Shown one piece after another: positions 1-8,134 of a stretch of 64,000 nucleotides of DNA. Numbering within the stretch: position 1 is the first letter of the stretch; every line of letters begins with the position of its first letter. The notes under the pieces are model-generated. The model was not told where the DNA came from. It did no database searches and saw nothing but the letters and a program-made list of their open reading frames with translations. The stretch is from Sphingopyxis sp. FD7 (GTDB lineage Bacteria > Pseudomonadota > Alphaproteobacteria > Sphingomonadales > Sphingomonadaceae), in contig NZ_AP017898.1 in the NCBI RefSeq assembly GCF_003609835.1, positions 2,728,001 to 2,792,000 on the forward strand, given 5' to 3'. Position numbers and translations under genes: made by a program.

Positions 1-909
1 CTGGATCAGCTTCGACGACGCCCAGCCGCCAAGGATGCTGCCGACGTCGGACAGCAGATACATGATGATCATCGGCAGCAGCACGATCTTGAGGTCGACG
101 TCATAGGTCGAGGCGAAATATTTGGGCAGCCAGAAGAGCATCAGGAACCACACCGGATCGGTCAGGAACTTCGCCGCCGCAAAGGCCCAGGCTTCGCGCT
201 TGGTGACGATCCTGCCCCAGCCGATGCGCTCGACCTGTTCGGGCGGGTCATGCTCGATCCACGCGAGCTCGGCCTCGCTGACCTTCCCGCTTTCGCGCGG
301 ATTGCTGTAGAGCCAGAGCCAGAGCAGCAGCAGCACGGCGCCGAAAATGCCGGTGTAGATGAAGGTTTCGCGCCAGTCGAAACCCAGCACGCGCATGAAC
401 AGCGCGACGGTCGGCGCGGTGAGAATGACGCCGATCGTCGTCGCGCTGTTGACCCAGCCGATCGCGTAGGAGCGTTCCTTTTGCGGGAACCATTCGCTCG
501 ACGCGCGGACGACCGAGGGGAAATGCCCCGCTTCGCCGACGCCCAGCACGACGCGCGCGAGCATGAAGGAAGCGACCGACGACGCAAAGCCGTGCGCGAC
601 ATGGCCGATCGTCCAGATCGAGATGGCGATCGCATAGCCGATCTTGGGACCGAAACGGTCGATCAGCCAGCCCATGACCAGAAAACCGAGCGCATAAGCG
701 GCCTGGAAAGCGGTGACGATGTTGCCATAGTCATTCTCGCTCCACTGAAGCTCGGTGCCGAGCGTCGGCGCGAGCAGGCCGAGCATCGTGCGGTCGATAT
801 AGTTGACGGTGGTTGCCGCGAACAGAACCGCGACGATCATCCAGCGATAGCGGCCCGTGCGGGGCACCGGCACCGCCGCACCCGTGTCTGCGATTGCCTG
901 CGCCATCAT
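1..909 (-). CDS. MFS hexuronate-type transporter (partial, C-terminus off the left edge)
   Basis: This is the N-terminal 303 residues of a major facilitator superfamily permease, with the remainder beyond base 1. Residues 20-300 contain repeated hydrophobic segments. An N-terminal TVNYIDRTMLG element and a GEAGHFPS element in the fourth helix region are typical of the anion:cation symporter/ExuT hexuronate group. Two adjacent ATG codons (909 and 906) follow a GGAGAGG ribosome site, and the second has the better spacing. It lies 18 bp downstream of the fumarylacetoacetase-fold gene on the same strand and is probably its operon partner. Family membership is clear. Galacturonate or glucuronate as substrate is inferred from the neighbouring pectin genes. 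Confidence 0.87.
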   Translation of the reverse strand, partial: MMAQAIADTGAAVPVPRTGRYRWMIVAVLFAATTVNYIDRTMLGLLAPTLGTELQWSENDYGNIVTAFQAAYALGFLVMGWLIDRFGPKIGYAIAISIWTIGHVAHGFASSVASFMLARVVLGVGEAGHFPSVVRASSEWFPQKERSYAIGWVNSATTIGVILTAPTVALFMRVLGFDWRETFIYTGIFGAVLLLLWLWLYSNPRESGKVSEAELAWIEHDPPEQVERIGWGRIVTKREAWAFAAAKFLTDPVWFLMLFWLPKYFASTYDVDLKIVLLPMIIMYLLSDVGSILGGWASSKLIQ

Positions 910-927
910 CCTCTCCCGTGTTTGCTT

Positions 928-1719
928 CTAATAGCTTGTGATCGTGCAGCCGACGCGGATTTTTCCGTCGAACAGCGCCTCGGCCCGCTGGCCGGGCCGG
1001 ACCTCGTGAATACCCGTGATCGCCCCCGCCGACACCCAGGTGCCCGGCGCGATCGCAATGCCGCGCGCCCGCAGGATGCCGATCAGGAACAGCGCCGATC
1101 CGAACGGGCCGTCGAGCATACCCGCCATCGTCGCGGCGCCGACGCGCGCGCCATCGATGAACATCTCGACGGGCATATGGATCAGGTCTGCGTCCCGCCA
1201 GTCGGGGATTGACGGACCGAGGATCAGCCCCTTGTTATTGCCATAGTCGGACGCCGTCACTGCGGGACCGTGCCGGTTGATTTCGGGAAAGGGGGAACTC
1301 GCGATCTCGATCCCCGTGCGGACATCGGCGATGCACTGTTTCACGCTGTCGATGTCATAGTCGCGCGCGCCGACATCGCCGAAGCAGAGCAGCACCTCGG
1401 CCTCGGCCGCGGCGAAGCCGTCGGCATAGACGGGCATCGCCGGGTCGGTGGCGCTATCGACGATTTCATCGGCGAAGATCGGGCCGGTCAGGCGGTTGCC
1501 GCCGAAGCGGTCGACGAGTTCGGGCGCGATTCGCCCGACCTTCCATCCGCCGACGCGCCGCCCGTCGAGCGCGATCGCCCGATCCTGGATCGCATAGGCC
1601 TCCGCCATCGTTTGCGGCATCGCGCCGGGATAGACGGTAAGCGGTGTCTTTCCCGCACGCGCGTCGATTAATACGCGCGCCACATTTTCCGGATCGCTGA
1701 TAGCCGCCATCTTTCTCAT
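928..1719 (-). CDS. Fumarylacetoacetase/2-keto-4-pentenoate hydratase family enzyme
   Basis: This 263-residue protein belongs to the fumarylacetoacetate hydrolase superfamily, closest in layout to 2-keto-4-pentenoate hydratases such as MhpD. E106 and E108 in AEAEVLLCF and E138 in RTGIEIASS occupy the expected metal-ligand positions. It is divergent from uxaA with only 58 bp between start codons, and a GACACCGGTGTC palindrome sits in the middle of that gap. It probably shares a transcript with the MFS gene downstream. An alternative start lies at 1710; I chose 1719 because GAGGGAA lies just upstream. The substrate is unknown. Context suggests a 2-keto or 2,4-diketo sugar acid from the pectin pathway rather than an aromatic meta-cleavage product. 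Confidence 0.85.
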   Translation of the reverse strand: MRKMAAISDPENVARVLIDARAGKTPLTVYPGAMPQTMAEAYAIQDRAIALDGRRVGGWKVGRIAPELVDRFGGNRLTGPIFADEIVDSATDPAMPVYADGFAAAEAEVLLCFGDVGARDYDIDSVKQCIADVRTGIEIASSPFPEINRHGPAVTASDYGNNKGLILGPSIPDWRDADLIHMPVEMFIDGARVGAATMAGMLDGPFGSALFLIGILRARGIAIAPGTWVSAGAITGIHEVRPGQRAEALFDGKIRVGCTITSY

Positions 1720-1746
1720 TTCCCTCTTCCGCGAAGCGGTGTAAGA

Positions 1747-1758
1747 GACACCGGTGTC
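1747..1758. promoter_or_regulatory. Perfect palindromic operator, LacI-type (site 1)
   Basis: GACACCGGTGTC is a perfect 12-bp palindrome with a central CG, as expected for LacI-family operators. It lies almost midway between the divergent start codons of the hydratase-family gene (1719) and uxaA (1778). Near-identical sequences occur at 7921, 8065, 15008 and 15057 in this locus, and at 23974. Confidence 0.7.
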
Positions 1759-1777
1759 AAAGGCAAGCGAATATCCG

Positions 1778-3256
1778 ATGAATTGCGCGATCCGTATCGC
1801 TGGTGGCGACAATGTGGCGACCGCGATTGCCGACATTGCGCCGGGCCAGCCGATCCTTGCCGGGACCGACCTTCGCGCCGCCGCGCCCATTGCACGCGGG
1901 CACAAGGTCGCCCTCGCCGCTATCGGGCGCGGCGCGGCAGTGATCAAATATGGCTTTCCGATCGGCATCGCGCAGGCCGACATCGCGCCCGGCGAGCATG
2001 TCCACAGCCATAATCTGGCGACGGCGCTGGGCGGTGACGACGATTATCACTATGCGCCGCCGCCGGTTCGCGCGATTCCCCCCGGTTCGGCACCCCGCTT
2101 TCGGGGCTATGTCCGCGCCGACGGCCGTGTCGGGACGCGCAACGAAATCTGGGTGCTGCCGACCGTCGGCTGCGTCGGCAATCTGGCCGCGCGCGTCGCG
2201 CGGATCGCGGGCGAGCGCCTCGCCGGGCGCGTCGACGGCGTCCACGCCTTCAAGCATCCCTTCGGTTGCTCGCAGCTCGGCGACGACCTGGCGCATACGC
2301 GCGCGCTGCTCGCAGCGCTCGCGCAGCATCCCAATGCGGGCGGGGTGCTGATCGTCGGGCTGGGGTGCGAGAGCAACCGGCTCGGCGCGCTGCTCGACCT
2401 GATTCCCGCCGACCGTCGCGGGCATATCCGCATTGTCTCCGCGCAAGCGGTCGAGGATGACGAAGCCGCGTGCCTCGCGCTGATCGACGAGCTGATGGAG
2501 GGCTGCGGCGACACGCCCCGAACCGATGTGCCGCTGTCGCAACTGGTGCTGGGGGTCAAATGCGGCGGATCGGACGGCCTCTCGGGCCTCACCGCCAATC
2601 CGCTCGTCGGGCGCATGGCCGATGCCGTCGCGGCGGCGGGCGGCAAGGTGGTGCTGACCGAGATTCCGGAGATTTTCGGCGCCGAACAGATATTGATGGA
2701 CCGCGCGGTGTCGCGCGCGGTGTTCGACGACGCGGTCGCGCTCGTCCGCGACTTCAAAGACTATTTCATTCGCCACGGCGAGCCGGTGAGCGAAAATCCC
2801 TCACCCGGCAATATCGCGGGCGGCATCACGACGCTGGAGGAAAAGTCGCTCGGCGCGGTGCAAAAGGGCGGGCAGGCGCCGCTCGTCGATGTCCGCCGTT
2901 ATGGCGATGAGGCGACGATTCCCGGCCTGACCCTCCTCGAAGCACCGGGCAACGACGCCGTCTCCTCGACCGCGCTGACCGCGGCAGGGGCGACGATCAT
3001 TCTTTTCACCACCGGACGCGGCACCCCGCTCGGCTTTCCGGCGCCGACGCTGAAGATCGCGTCGAACAGCGACCTGGCCGTGCGCAAGGCGGGGTGGATC
3101 GACTTCGATGCGGGGACGGTGCTCGACACGGGATTCGATGGCGCGGCGGACGCCTTGCTCGGCCTGATCGCTGCAACGGCCTCGGGCGCCGCAACACGCG
3201 CCGAGAAAAATGAGGAACGCGACATCGCCATCTGGAAATCGGGTGTGACGCTGTAA
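1778..3256 (+). CDS. uxaA: Altronate dehydratase
   Basis: Altronate dehydratase removes water from D-altronate to give 2-keto-3-deoxygluconate, in the galacturonate isomerase branch. The 492-residue protein has the single-chain UxaA layout: an N-terminal SAF domain (about residues 1-85, ending near HSHNLATAL) and a C-terminal catalytic domain with RNEIWVLPTVGCV, HPFGCSQ, GLGCESN, GVKCGGSDGLSG and TTGRGTPLGFP. The conserved cysteines fit the iron-dependent family. I chose ATG 1778 because the mature family begins at MNCAIRI. A GTG at 1754 is in frame, but it falls inside the palindromic operator. Its divergence from the hydratase/transporter pair points to joint control by the LacI regulator at 15180. 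Confidence 0.94.
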   Translation: MNCAIRIAGGDNVATAIADIAPGQPILAGTDLRAAAPIARGHKVALAAIGRGAAVIKYGFPIGIAQADIAPGEHVHSHNLATALGGDDDYHYAPPPVRAIPPGSAPRFRGYVRADGRVGTRNEIWVLPTVGCVGNLAARVARIAGERLAGRVDGVHAFKHPFGCSQLGDDLAHTRALLAALAQHPNAGGVLIVGLGCESNRLGALLDLIPADRRGHIRIVSAQAVEDDEAACLALIDELMEGCGDTPRTDVPLSQLVLGVKCGGSDGLSGLTANPLVGRMADAVAAAGGKVVLTEIPEIFGAEQILMDRAVSRAVFDDAVALVRDFKDYFIRHGEPVSENPSPGNIAGGITTLEEKSLGAVQKGGQAPLVDVRRYGDEATIPGLTLLEAPGNDAVSSTALTAAGATIILFTTGRGTPLGFPAPTLKIASNSDLAVRKAGWIDFDAGTVLDTGFDGAADALLGLIAATASGAATRAEKNEERDIAIWKSGVTL

Positions 3257-3283
3257 TTGCTCACGAACAAAAGAGCGATTCTC

Positions 3284-3348
3284 GCACAAAGTCACGAAGC
3301 CACAAGGGGGGCTGCCCAGCAAGATTTTGTGGCTTCGTGGCTTTGTGC
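3284..3348. terminator. Long hairpin between convergent uxaA and GH43 genes
   Basis: Arms 3284-3305 and 3327-3348 are 22-bp inverted copies with one difference that still allows a G-U pair. The loop is 21 nt. It sits between two convergent stop codons and is followed by an A-rich or T-poor tract. It could serve as a bidirectional terminator or be a mobile palindromic repeat. Confidence 0.45.
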
Positions 3349-3358
3349 AACAAAAACG

Positions 3359-4972
3359 CTATCCCAGTGCCTTAAAGCTGAAATTGCGAAAGCGCGCTTC
3401 GCCTGCCCCCGCCGAATAAAGTCCAGGGCGCAGCATCAGGAAGCCCCCGCGCACATTATGGTGGTATCCTGACACTTCCATGCCGCGATCGAAACGCACC
3501 CACGTTTTTCCGCCGTCGCCGCTCGTGTCATAAGTGACGATATGCCGGTCGTTCGTGACGCGCATCCGCATCGTTCGGCCGTGCGGATTGGCCGGGCGCG
3601 CGCGTTCGATGCCATATTGATGCGTCACGAAACGGTCGCCGTCGAAGCCGAGCCCGCAATAGAGTTTTTCGTCGTAAAAGAGGATCAGCCCGGCAGTGCC
3701 GCCGGGCGCGACTTCGATATCGCATTCAAAGCGGTAGGCCTGGTCGCCCGCGATGAGCAGCAGGGGCGATGAGTCGGCGGGCGCCGAGCCGCGCGCCGCC
3801 AGCACCAGCGCGCCGCCCTCGACGCGCGCGCGGCGATGTTCGCCCGGCGCAGGTTTGAAGAAGTTCCATTTGGCGCCGAGCGCGAGCGATGAAAAATCGT
3901 CCGACAGCGCCATGCCGTGCGGCCCCGCGACCGTCCCGCCCTTTGGCTTCGCGATCGGTTGCGACAGGTCGCCGCCGGTCATGCGCAGCCAGCCGTCGGC
4001 GGTCCATTCGACCGGATCGAGCAAGGCCTGTCGCCCCAGGGTCCAGAAACCATTTTCATAACCGTGATAGACCGCCCACCAGTCGCCCGCCGGTCCCTCA
4101 ACGAGCGTGGCATGGCCCCGCGACCACCATTTTTCGCTGGCCGAGCGCGTGCGCACGAGCGGGTTCGCCGGGCAATTTTCCCACGGCCCGTGGATCGATT
4201 TCGCGCGTGCCGCAATGACCATATGCCCCGTTGGCGGGCCCGCCGTGCCGCCGACCGCGGTGATCATGTAATAATAGTCACCATGCCGCGTGATCTTTGG
4301 CCCCTCGGGCGCGAAGCCTTCGACCACCCAGTCGGCGGGGTAGCGCCACGGGTCATAGACATGCTCGGGCTCGCCGATGCGCTTGAGGCCGTCGTCCGAC
4401 AGGCGCACCCGGTCGCCGCCCGACAGGAACAGCCAGCGCGACCCATCTTCGCCGACCGCATGGCCGGGGTCGATATGGTTGGGCAGGTTCAGGTCGACGG
4501 GATCGCTCCACGGCCCCTCGATCCGGTCGGCCCAGATCACCCAGCTCGTGTTCGGGCCTTTGGTCGGGATGTAGAGATAAAAGCGCCCCTCGTGCTTCAC
4601 CAGTTCGGGCGCCCAGACCGACCCGATATTCCGGTGCAGCGCGGACCCGACCGGCCGCCAGTTCACCAGATCGCGCGAGTGCCAGATGACCAGCCCCGGA
4701 TAGCTGTCGAAGGTCGAGAAGGTCATGTAATAATCGGCGCCGTCCTTCAGGATCGACGGATCGGGATGATCGCCCGCCATGATCGGATTGAGGAAGCGCC
4801 CATCGCCCAGGTCGGCGATGCGCTGGCCATCGAAGCCTTTGGCCCAGGCGGGCGCCGGACCCTCGGGCGCCGGAGCCGACCGCCCCAGAACGGCAGGCGC
4901 CGCGAAGCCCGAAAGACCTGTCGCGAGAAGGCCGGTCCCGGCCAGTTTGAGCATCTTGCGGCGACCCGTCAC
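3359..4972 (-). CDS. Glycoside hydrolase family 43, Tat-exported
   Basis: This 537-residue family 43 glycosidase comprises inverting arabinosidases, xylosidases and arabinanases. The catalytic triad fits D71 (HPDPSI, base), D168 (IDPGHAVGEDG, pKa modulator) and E223 (APEGPKI, acid), on a five-bladed propeller over about residues 55-340. Residues 350-537 look like the concanavalin-type C-terminal domain common in this family. The N-terminus has GRRKMLKLAG followed by a hydrophobic stretch and AAPA, a probable Tat signal. The GTG start at 4972 has AAGGAGA at good spacing; ATG 4954 would lose the twin arginine. Removal of arabinose or xylose side chains from pectin is inferred from the neighbours. 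Confidence 0.88.
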   Translation of the reverse strand: MTGRRKMLKLAGTGLLATGLSGFAAPAVLGRSAPAPEGPAPAWAKGFDGQRIADLGDGRFLNPIMAGDHPDPSILKDGADYYMTFSTFDSYPGLVIWHSRDLVNWRPVGSALHRNIGSVWAPELVKHEGRFYLYIPTKGPNTSWVIWADRIEGPWSDPVDLNLPNHIDPGHAVGEDGSRWLFLSGGDRVRLSDDGLKRIGEPEHVYDPWRYPADWVVEGFAPEGPKITRHGDYYYMITAVGGTAGPPTGHMVIAARAKSIHGPWENCPANPLVRTRSASEKWWSRGHATLVEGPAGDWWAVYHGYENGFWTLGRQALLDPVEWTADGWLRMTGGDLSQPIAKPKGGTVAGPHGMALSDDFSSLALGAKWNFFKPAPGEHRRARVEGGALVLAARGSAPADSSPLLLIAGDQAYRFECDIEVAPGGTAGLILFYDEKLYCGLGFDGDRFVTHQYGIERARPANPHGRTMRMRVTNDRHIVTYDTSGDGGKTWVRFDRGMEVSGYHHNVRGGFLMLRPGLYSAGAGEARFRNFSFKALG

Positions 4973-4992
4973 CCATCTCTCCTTTCCAAAGA

Positions 4993-5030
4993 AAAAGGCC
5001 CGGCCCTTGCGAACGCAGGCCGGGCCTTTT
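4993..5030 (-). terminator. Rho-independent terminator after the TonB-dependent receptor
   Basis: A perfect 13-bp stem (4993-5005 with 5018-5030) of AAAAGGCCCGGCC type has a 12-nt loop and a T tract on either strand. It lies 19 bp after the receptor stop codon and 20 bp before the GH43 start, so the GH43 gene may depend on read-through or its own promoter. Confidence 0.8.
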
Positions 5031-5048
5031 CCGGGACAACCCTATTGG

Positions 5049-7874
5049 TCAGATTTTCACGCGCGCACCGAAGAGGAAGGTGCGGCCGAAGTGGTTATTC
5101 TCATAATTGCGGTCGGCATCGAAATCGGTGAAACGATACCGATATTCGTCGGTCAGATTGATCCCTTCGACCGAAATCTCGATATTCTCGGTGATCGCAT
5201 AGCGCATCGACGCATCGACGTTGATCGTCGAGCCATAGCCTTCGAATATATTGCCGGTGCCACTGTTGGAGTCGACATAGCGGCTGCGGTAGCTGATCGA
5301 GCCGCGTGCGCTGAACTTGCCGTCGTCATAGTAGAGCGTACCGTTGAATGCGCGCTTCGACAGGCCGAACAATGTGCTGGTGCGGGTGGTGCCCTGAAGG
5401 CCGCCGCCGGGGACGATCGCCGGGCCGCTGACGCGATAGTCGGCATCGGAATCGACAAAGGTAGCGTTCACGATCCCGCCGAAATTGGACAGGAAGCCCG
5501 GCAGGAACTTGAACGGCGCCTGCAGCGACACCTCGACGCCCTTGAGGCTCGCGCCTTCGCCATTACCGATCGAATTGATCGTCCACAGCTGCCCTTCCGG
5601 ATTGATCGCGGCGGGACTGCTCGGCGGGATGATCGACAGCGGCAGTCCGGTCGAGGCGAAAGTGCCGCTCGACGTCGTCGAAACCGGGAAGCTCGCGACA
5701 TCCTTCTTGAACAGCGCGACCGAAAAGATCGACTGCGGCGCGAAATACCATTCGAACGCAAGATCATAGGCGGTCGCACGGAACGGGTCGAGGAAGGGGT
5801 TGCCGTAATTGATGCGATAGTTGAACCCGTCGACCGATCCGCCGGGGGTCAGATTGCCAAGCGTCGGGCGCGTCATCACATCGGCGACCGCCGCGCGGAT
5901 GATTATGTCGTCGTGCGGGAACAGCGCAAGGTTCATCGACGGCAGCCAGTCCTCATAGCCGCGCTCGACCGTCACGGCCGTGCCGCTGGAAAGACCGCTC
6001 GACGTCTGGTCGGTGTGGACATAACGCACCCCGGCGTTGAGCGCATAGCGCAGCCCGCCGAGTTCGCCCTTCGCATCGAATTGCAGATAGGCGCCCTTCA
6101 CCTCTTCACGCACCGAGCGGTTATTGCCGGCGTCAAGCGCCGGGGTGCGATTGTACAGACCGGTGAAATCGGTCGCGGCGTCGAGATTGGGCACGAGCCA
6201 TTCGGTCGTCGTCCCCGCCGGTTGTCCCGCCTTGCCGAGCTGGAACAGCTGCGAAAGCGCCGGAGTTACCGCAAAGCCATAGACGGCCGACGGGCCGAAC
6301 GCGCTCGACGGCGAACAGGTGATCGTGCCGAGCACACGATCGACGCCGCCATTGCCGCACACCACCGTATCGCGCGTGAAGGCGACGCTCGCGAAGTCGA
6401 AGCGGCGATAGACGCCCCCCGCCTTGACGGTGAAATCCTCGCTGACGTCCCATTCGGTGCGCAGCTGGACGGTGCGGAACTTGTTTTCGACCTCCGACGG
6501 GCGGTCGCGGATTTCGGCGAGCTGGAAATTGGCCGGATCGGTGACGCTGGTGCCGAAGCTGAGCAGCGGGCTGCCCATGTCGCTATAGTCATAGCGATAA
6601 TCCTGCGCGTCGCGATCGTCGAAAACGATCGTCGTTTCGAGCGGGATCGACGCGGTCGACTTCGACATGCCGCCGAGCAGGGTGAAGCGGAAGCTGTCCC
6701 CGACGTCCTGGTCCCAGCTGCCGCCGATCTGATAGAATTCGGTTTCGGCCTTGCGCAGATAATGTTCGGTGCGCACCCAGGCATCGTCGAGCGTTGCCGA
6801 AATCAGGTTGTTGTTCGCGTCGATCTCATAATCGCTGACGTTGATCGAGCGTTCGTTGCTGCGCAGCAGCACTTCGGCCCATTGTTCGCGGCGCTGGTGC
6901 TTGAACTTCGAATAGAGCGCGTCGAGCGAAATCTTGGTCGCATCGGTCGGCGCGAACTGCACCGATCCGGTCAGACCCAGCCGCTGCTTGTCGTGGGCGA
7001 TTTCGCCATAGCGCGGAATGCGCGGATGGAACGCCAGCGCGACCTCGTCGCAAGCGGCGCTCGGCACATAGGTGCCGCCCGAATTGGCGGTGGTGAAGCA
7101 AGGCGTGCCATCGACCGAATCGAAACGCGCCTGCGCCCAGCGAACCGTGTTATTGCCGAGTTCCAGCGTCTTCTGGTCCGAATAGGCCGCCGAGACCGAG
7201 ACGCCGAAGGTGCCCGCATCATTGACCCAGCTGAGCAGCCCGGCGACGCGTGGGCCCACCTTGTCCGACAGGTCGTTATAGCTGCCCTGCGCCGACAATG
7301 CGCCCGAGAAGCCCGAACGGCCGCCGAGCGGATTGCCCGTGTTGAGGTCGACGACGGCACCGAGCGAGCCTTCGTCGAGCTCGGCCGAGGCGGTCTTGTG
7401 GACGACGATCGAGGTGAACAGCTCCGACGCAAAGACGTTGAAGTCGAAGGCGCGGTCGCGGTTCGCCGACGCGCCATCGGTCGAGGTTGCGACGGTTTCG
7501 AGCCCGTTGACGCGAACGCGCGTGAATTGCGAACCGAGCCCGCGCACCGTGATCGCACGGCCTTCACCGCCGTCGCGCTGGATCGTGATGCCGGGAATGC
7601 GCTGAAGCGATTCGGCGAGGTTCTGGTCCGGGAATTTGGCGATGTCTTCGGCAACGATCGCATCGACCGCAGCGACCGATTCGCGCTTCACGTCGAGCGC
7701 CTTGTCGAGCGAGGCGCGGAAGCCGGTGACGATGATCTCGTCTTCGCTCGCAACCGCTTCATCGCCGGTGGCCGCATCCTGCGCCCAGGTCGGCGACGCC
7801 GCCAGCACGGCAAGCGAGGCCCCGCACGCCAGACGGGTCAAAGTGCGAACGCTCCGCATTGCTTGAATTGACAT
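5049..7874 (-). CDS. TonB-dependent outer-membrane receptor (Xanthomonas/Caulobacter type)
   Basis: This 941-residue outer-membrane transporter takes up ligands too large for porins, using energy from TonB-ExbB-ExbD. It has a signal peptide ending near PTWAQ and a TonB box-like DEIIVTGFRASLD. A plug follows (residues 60-200, with FPDQNLAESLQRIPG and ITVRGLGSQFTRVRVNGLE), then a beta-barrel ending in the aromatic-rich GRTFLFGARVKI. The layout matches the large family expanded in sphingomonads for polysaccharide fragments. GGGAGG abuts ATG 7880 but is well spaced from ATG 7874, which I prefer. A palindrome (7921) lies upstream, divergent from the pectate lyase operon, so uptake of oligogalacturonides is the likely role. 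Confidence 0.93.
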   Translation of the reverse strand: MSIQAMRSVRTLTRLACGASLAVLAASPTWAQDAATGDEAVASEDEIIVTGFRASLDKALDVKRESVAAVDAIVAEDIAKFPDQNLAESLQRIPGITIQRDGGEGRAITVRGLGSQFTRVRVNGLETVATSTDGASANRDRAFDFNVFASELFTSIVVHKTASAELDEGSLGAVVDLNTGNPLGGRSGFSGALSAQGSYNDLSDKVGPRVAGLLSWVNDAGTFGVSVSAAYSDQKTLELGNNTVRWAQARFDSVDGTPCFTTANSGGTYVPSAACDEVALAFHPRIPRYGEIAHDKQRLGLTGSVQFAPTDATKISLDALYSKFKHQRREQWAEVLLRSNERSINVSDYEIDANNNLISATLDDAWVRTEHYLRKAETEFYQIGGSWDQDVGDSFRFTLLGGMSKSTASIPLETTIVFDDRDAQDYRYDYSDMGSPLLSFGTSVTDPANFQLAEIRDRPSEVENKFRTVQLRTEWDVSEDFTVKAGGVYRRFDFASVAFTRDTVVCGNGGVDRVLGTITCSPSSAFGPSAVYGFAVTPALSQLFQLGKAGQPAGTTTEWLVPNLDAATDFTGLYNRTPALDAGNNRSVREEVKGAYLQFDAKGELGGLRYALNAGVRYVHTDQTSSGLSSGTAVTVERGYEDWLPSMNLALFPHDDIIIRAAVADVMTRPTLGNLTPGGSVDGFNYRINYGNPFLDPFRATAYDLAFEWYFAPQSIFSVALFKKDVASFPVSTTSSGTFASTGLPLSIIPPSSPAAINPEGQLWTINSIGNGEGASLKGVEVSLQAPFKFLPGFLSNFGGIVNATFVDSDADYRVSGPAIVPGGGLQGTTRTSTLFGLSKRAFNGTLYYDDGKFSARGSISYRSRYVDSNSGTGNIFEGYGSTINVDASMRYAITENIEISVEGINLTDEYRYRFTDFDADRNYENNHFGRTFLFGARVKI

Positions 7875-7920
7875 TTTCATCCTCCCTTAATCGCCCCGCA
7901 TCCTCGCTCGCACAAGAAAT

Positions 7921-7932
7921 GACACCGGTTAC
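7921..7932. promoter_or_regulatory. LacI-type operator (site 2)
   Basis: GACACCGGTTAC, preceded by T, matches the site 1 palindrome in 10 of 12 positions. It lies 46 bp upstream of the receptor start codon. Confidence 0.6.
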
Positions 7933-8064
7933 TTTGCTCGACGAAATGACGCGGCGCGCCACCCTGTCTATTGATTGTCAGAGAGCGATAAGGGTCCGCG
8001 CGTCGTCGCGGCGGCCCCGATCAAAGCCTCTCCTTCGGAAACATTTTCTCGTTGACCGATTGGG

Positions 8065-8076
8065 GTAACCGGTGTC
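8065..8076. promoter_or_regulatory. LacI-type operator (site 3)
   Basis: GTAACCGGTGTC, followed by A, is the mirror image of site 2. It lies 58 bp upstream of the pectate lyase start. Sites 2 and 3 are 144 bp apart centre to centre in one divergent intergenic region. Confidence 0.6.
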
Positions 8077-8134
8077 AGAAAGATTGAAGGATAGGCGACG
8101 CCCTGTCAAGACCCAAAGAATGAGGGAGAGAATT

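Noticed and set aside
1754..1777. GTG 1754 as the start of uxaA
   Set aside because: It would place the start codon inside the palindromic operator and adds residues not typical of the family; ATG 1778 fits better.
4779..7871. A 1030-codon open frame on the plus strand antisense to the TonB-dependent receptor
   Set aside because: Its product is Arg/Ala/Asp-rich with no domain, as expected from the complement of a GC-rich coding region; the minus-strand receptor is unmistakable.
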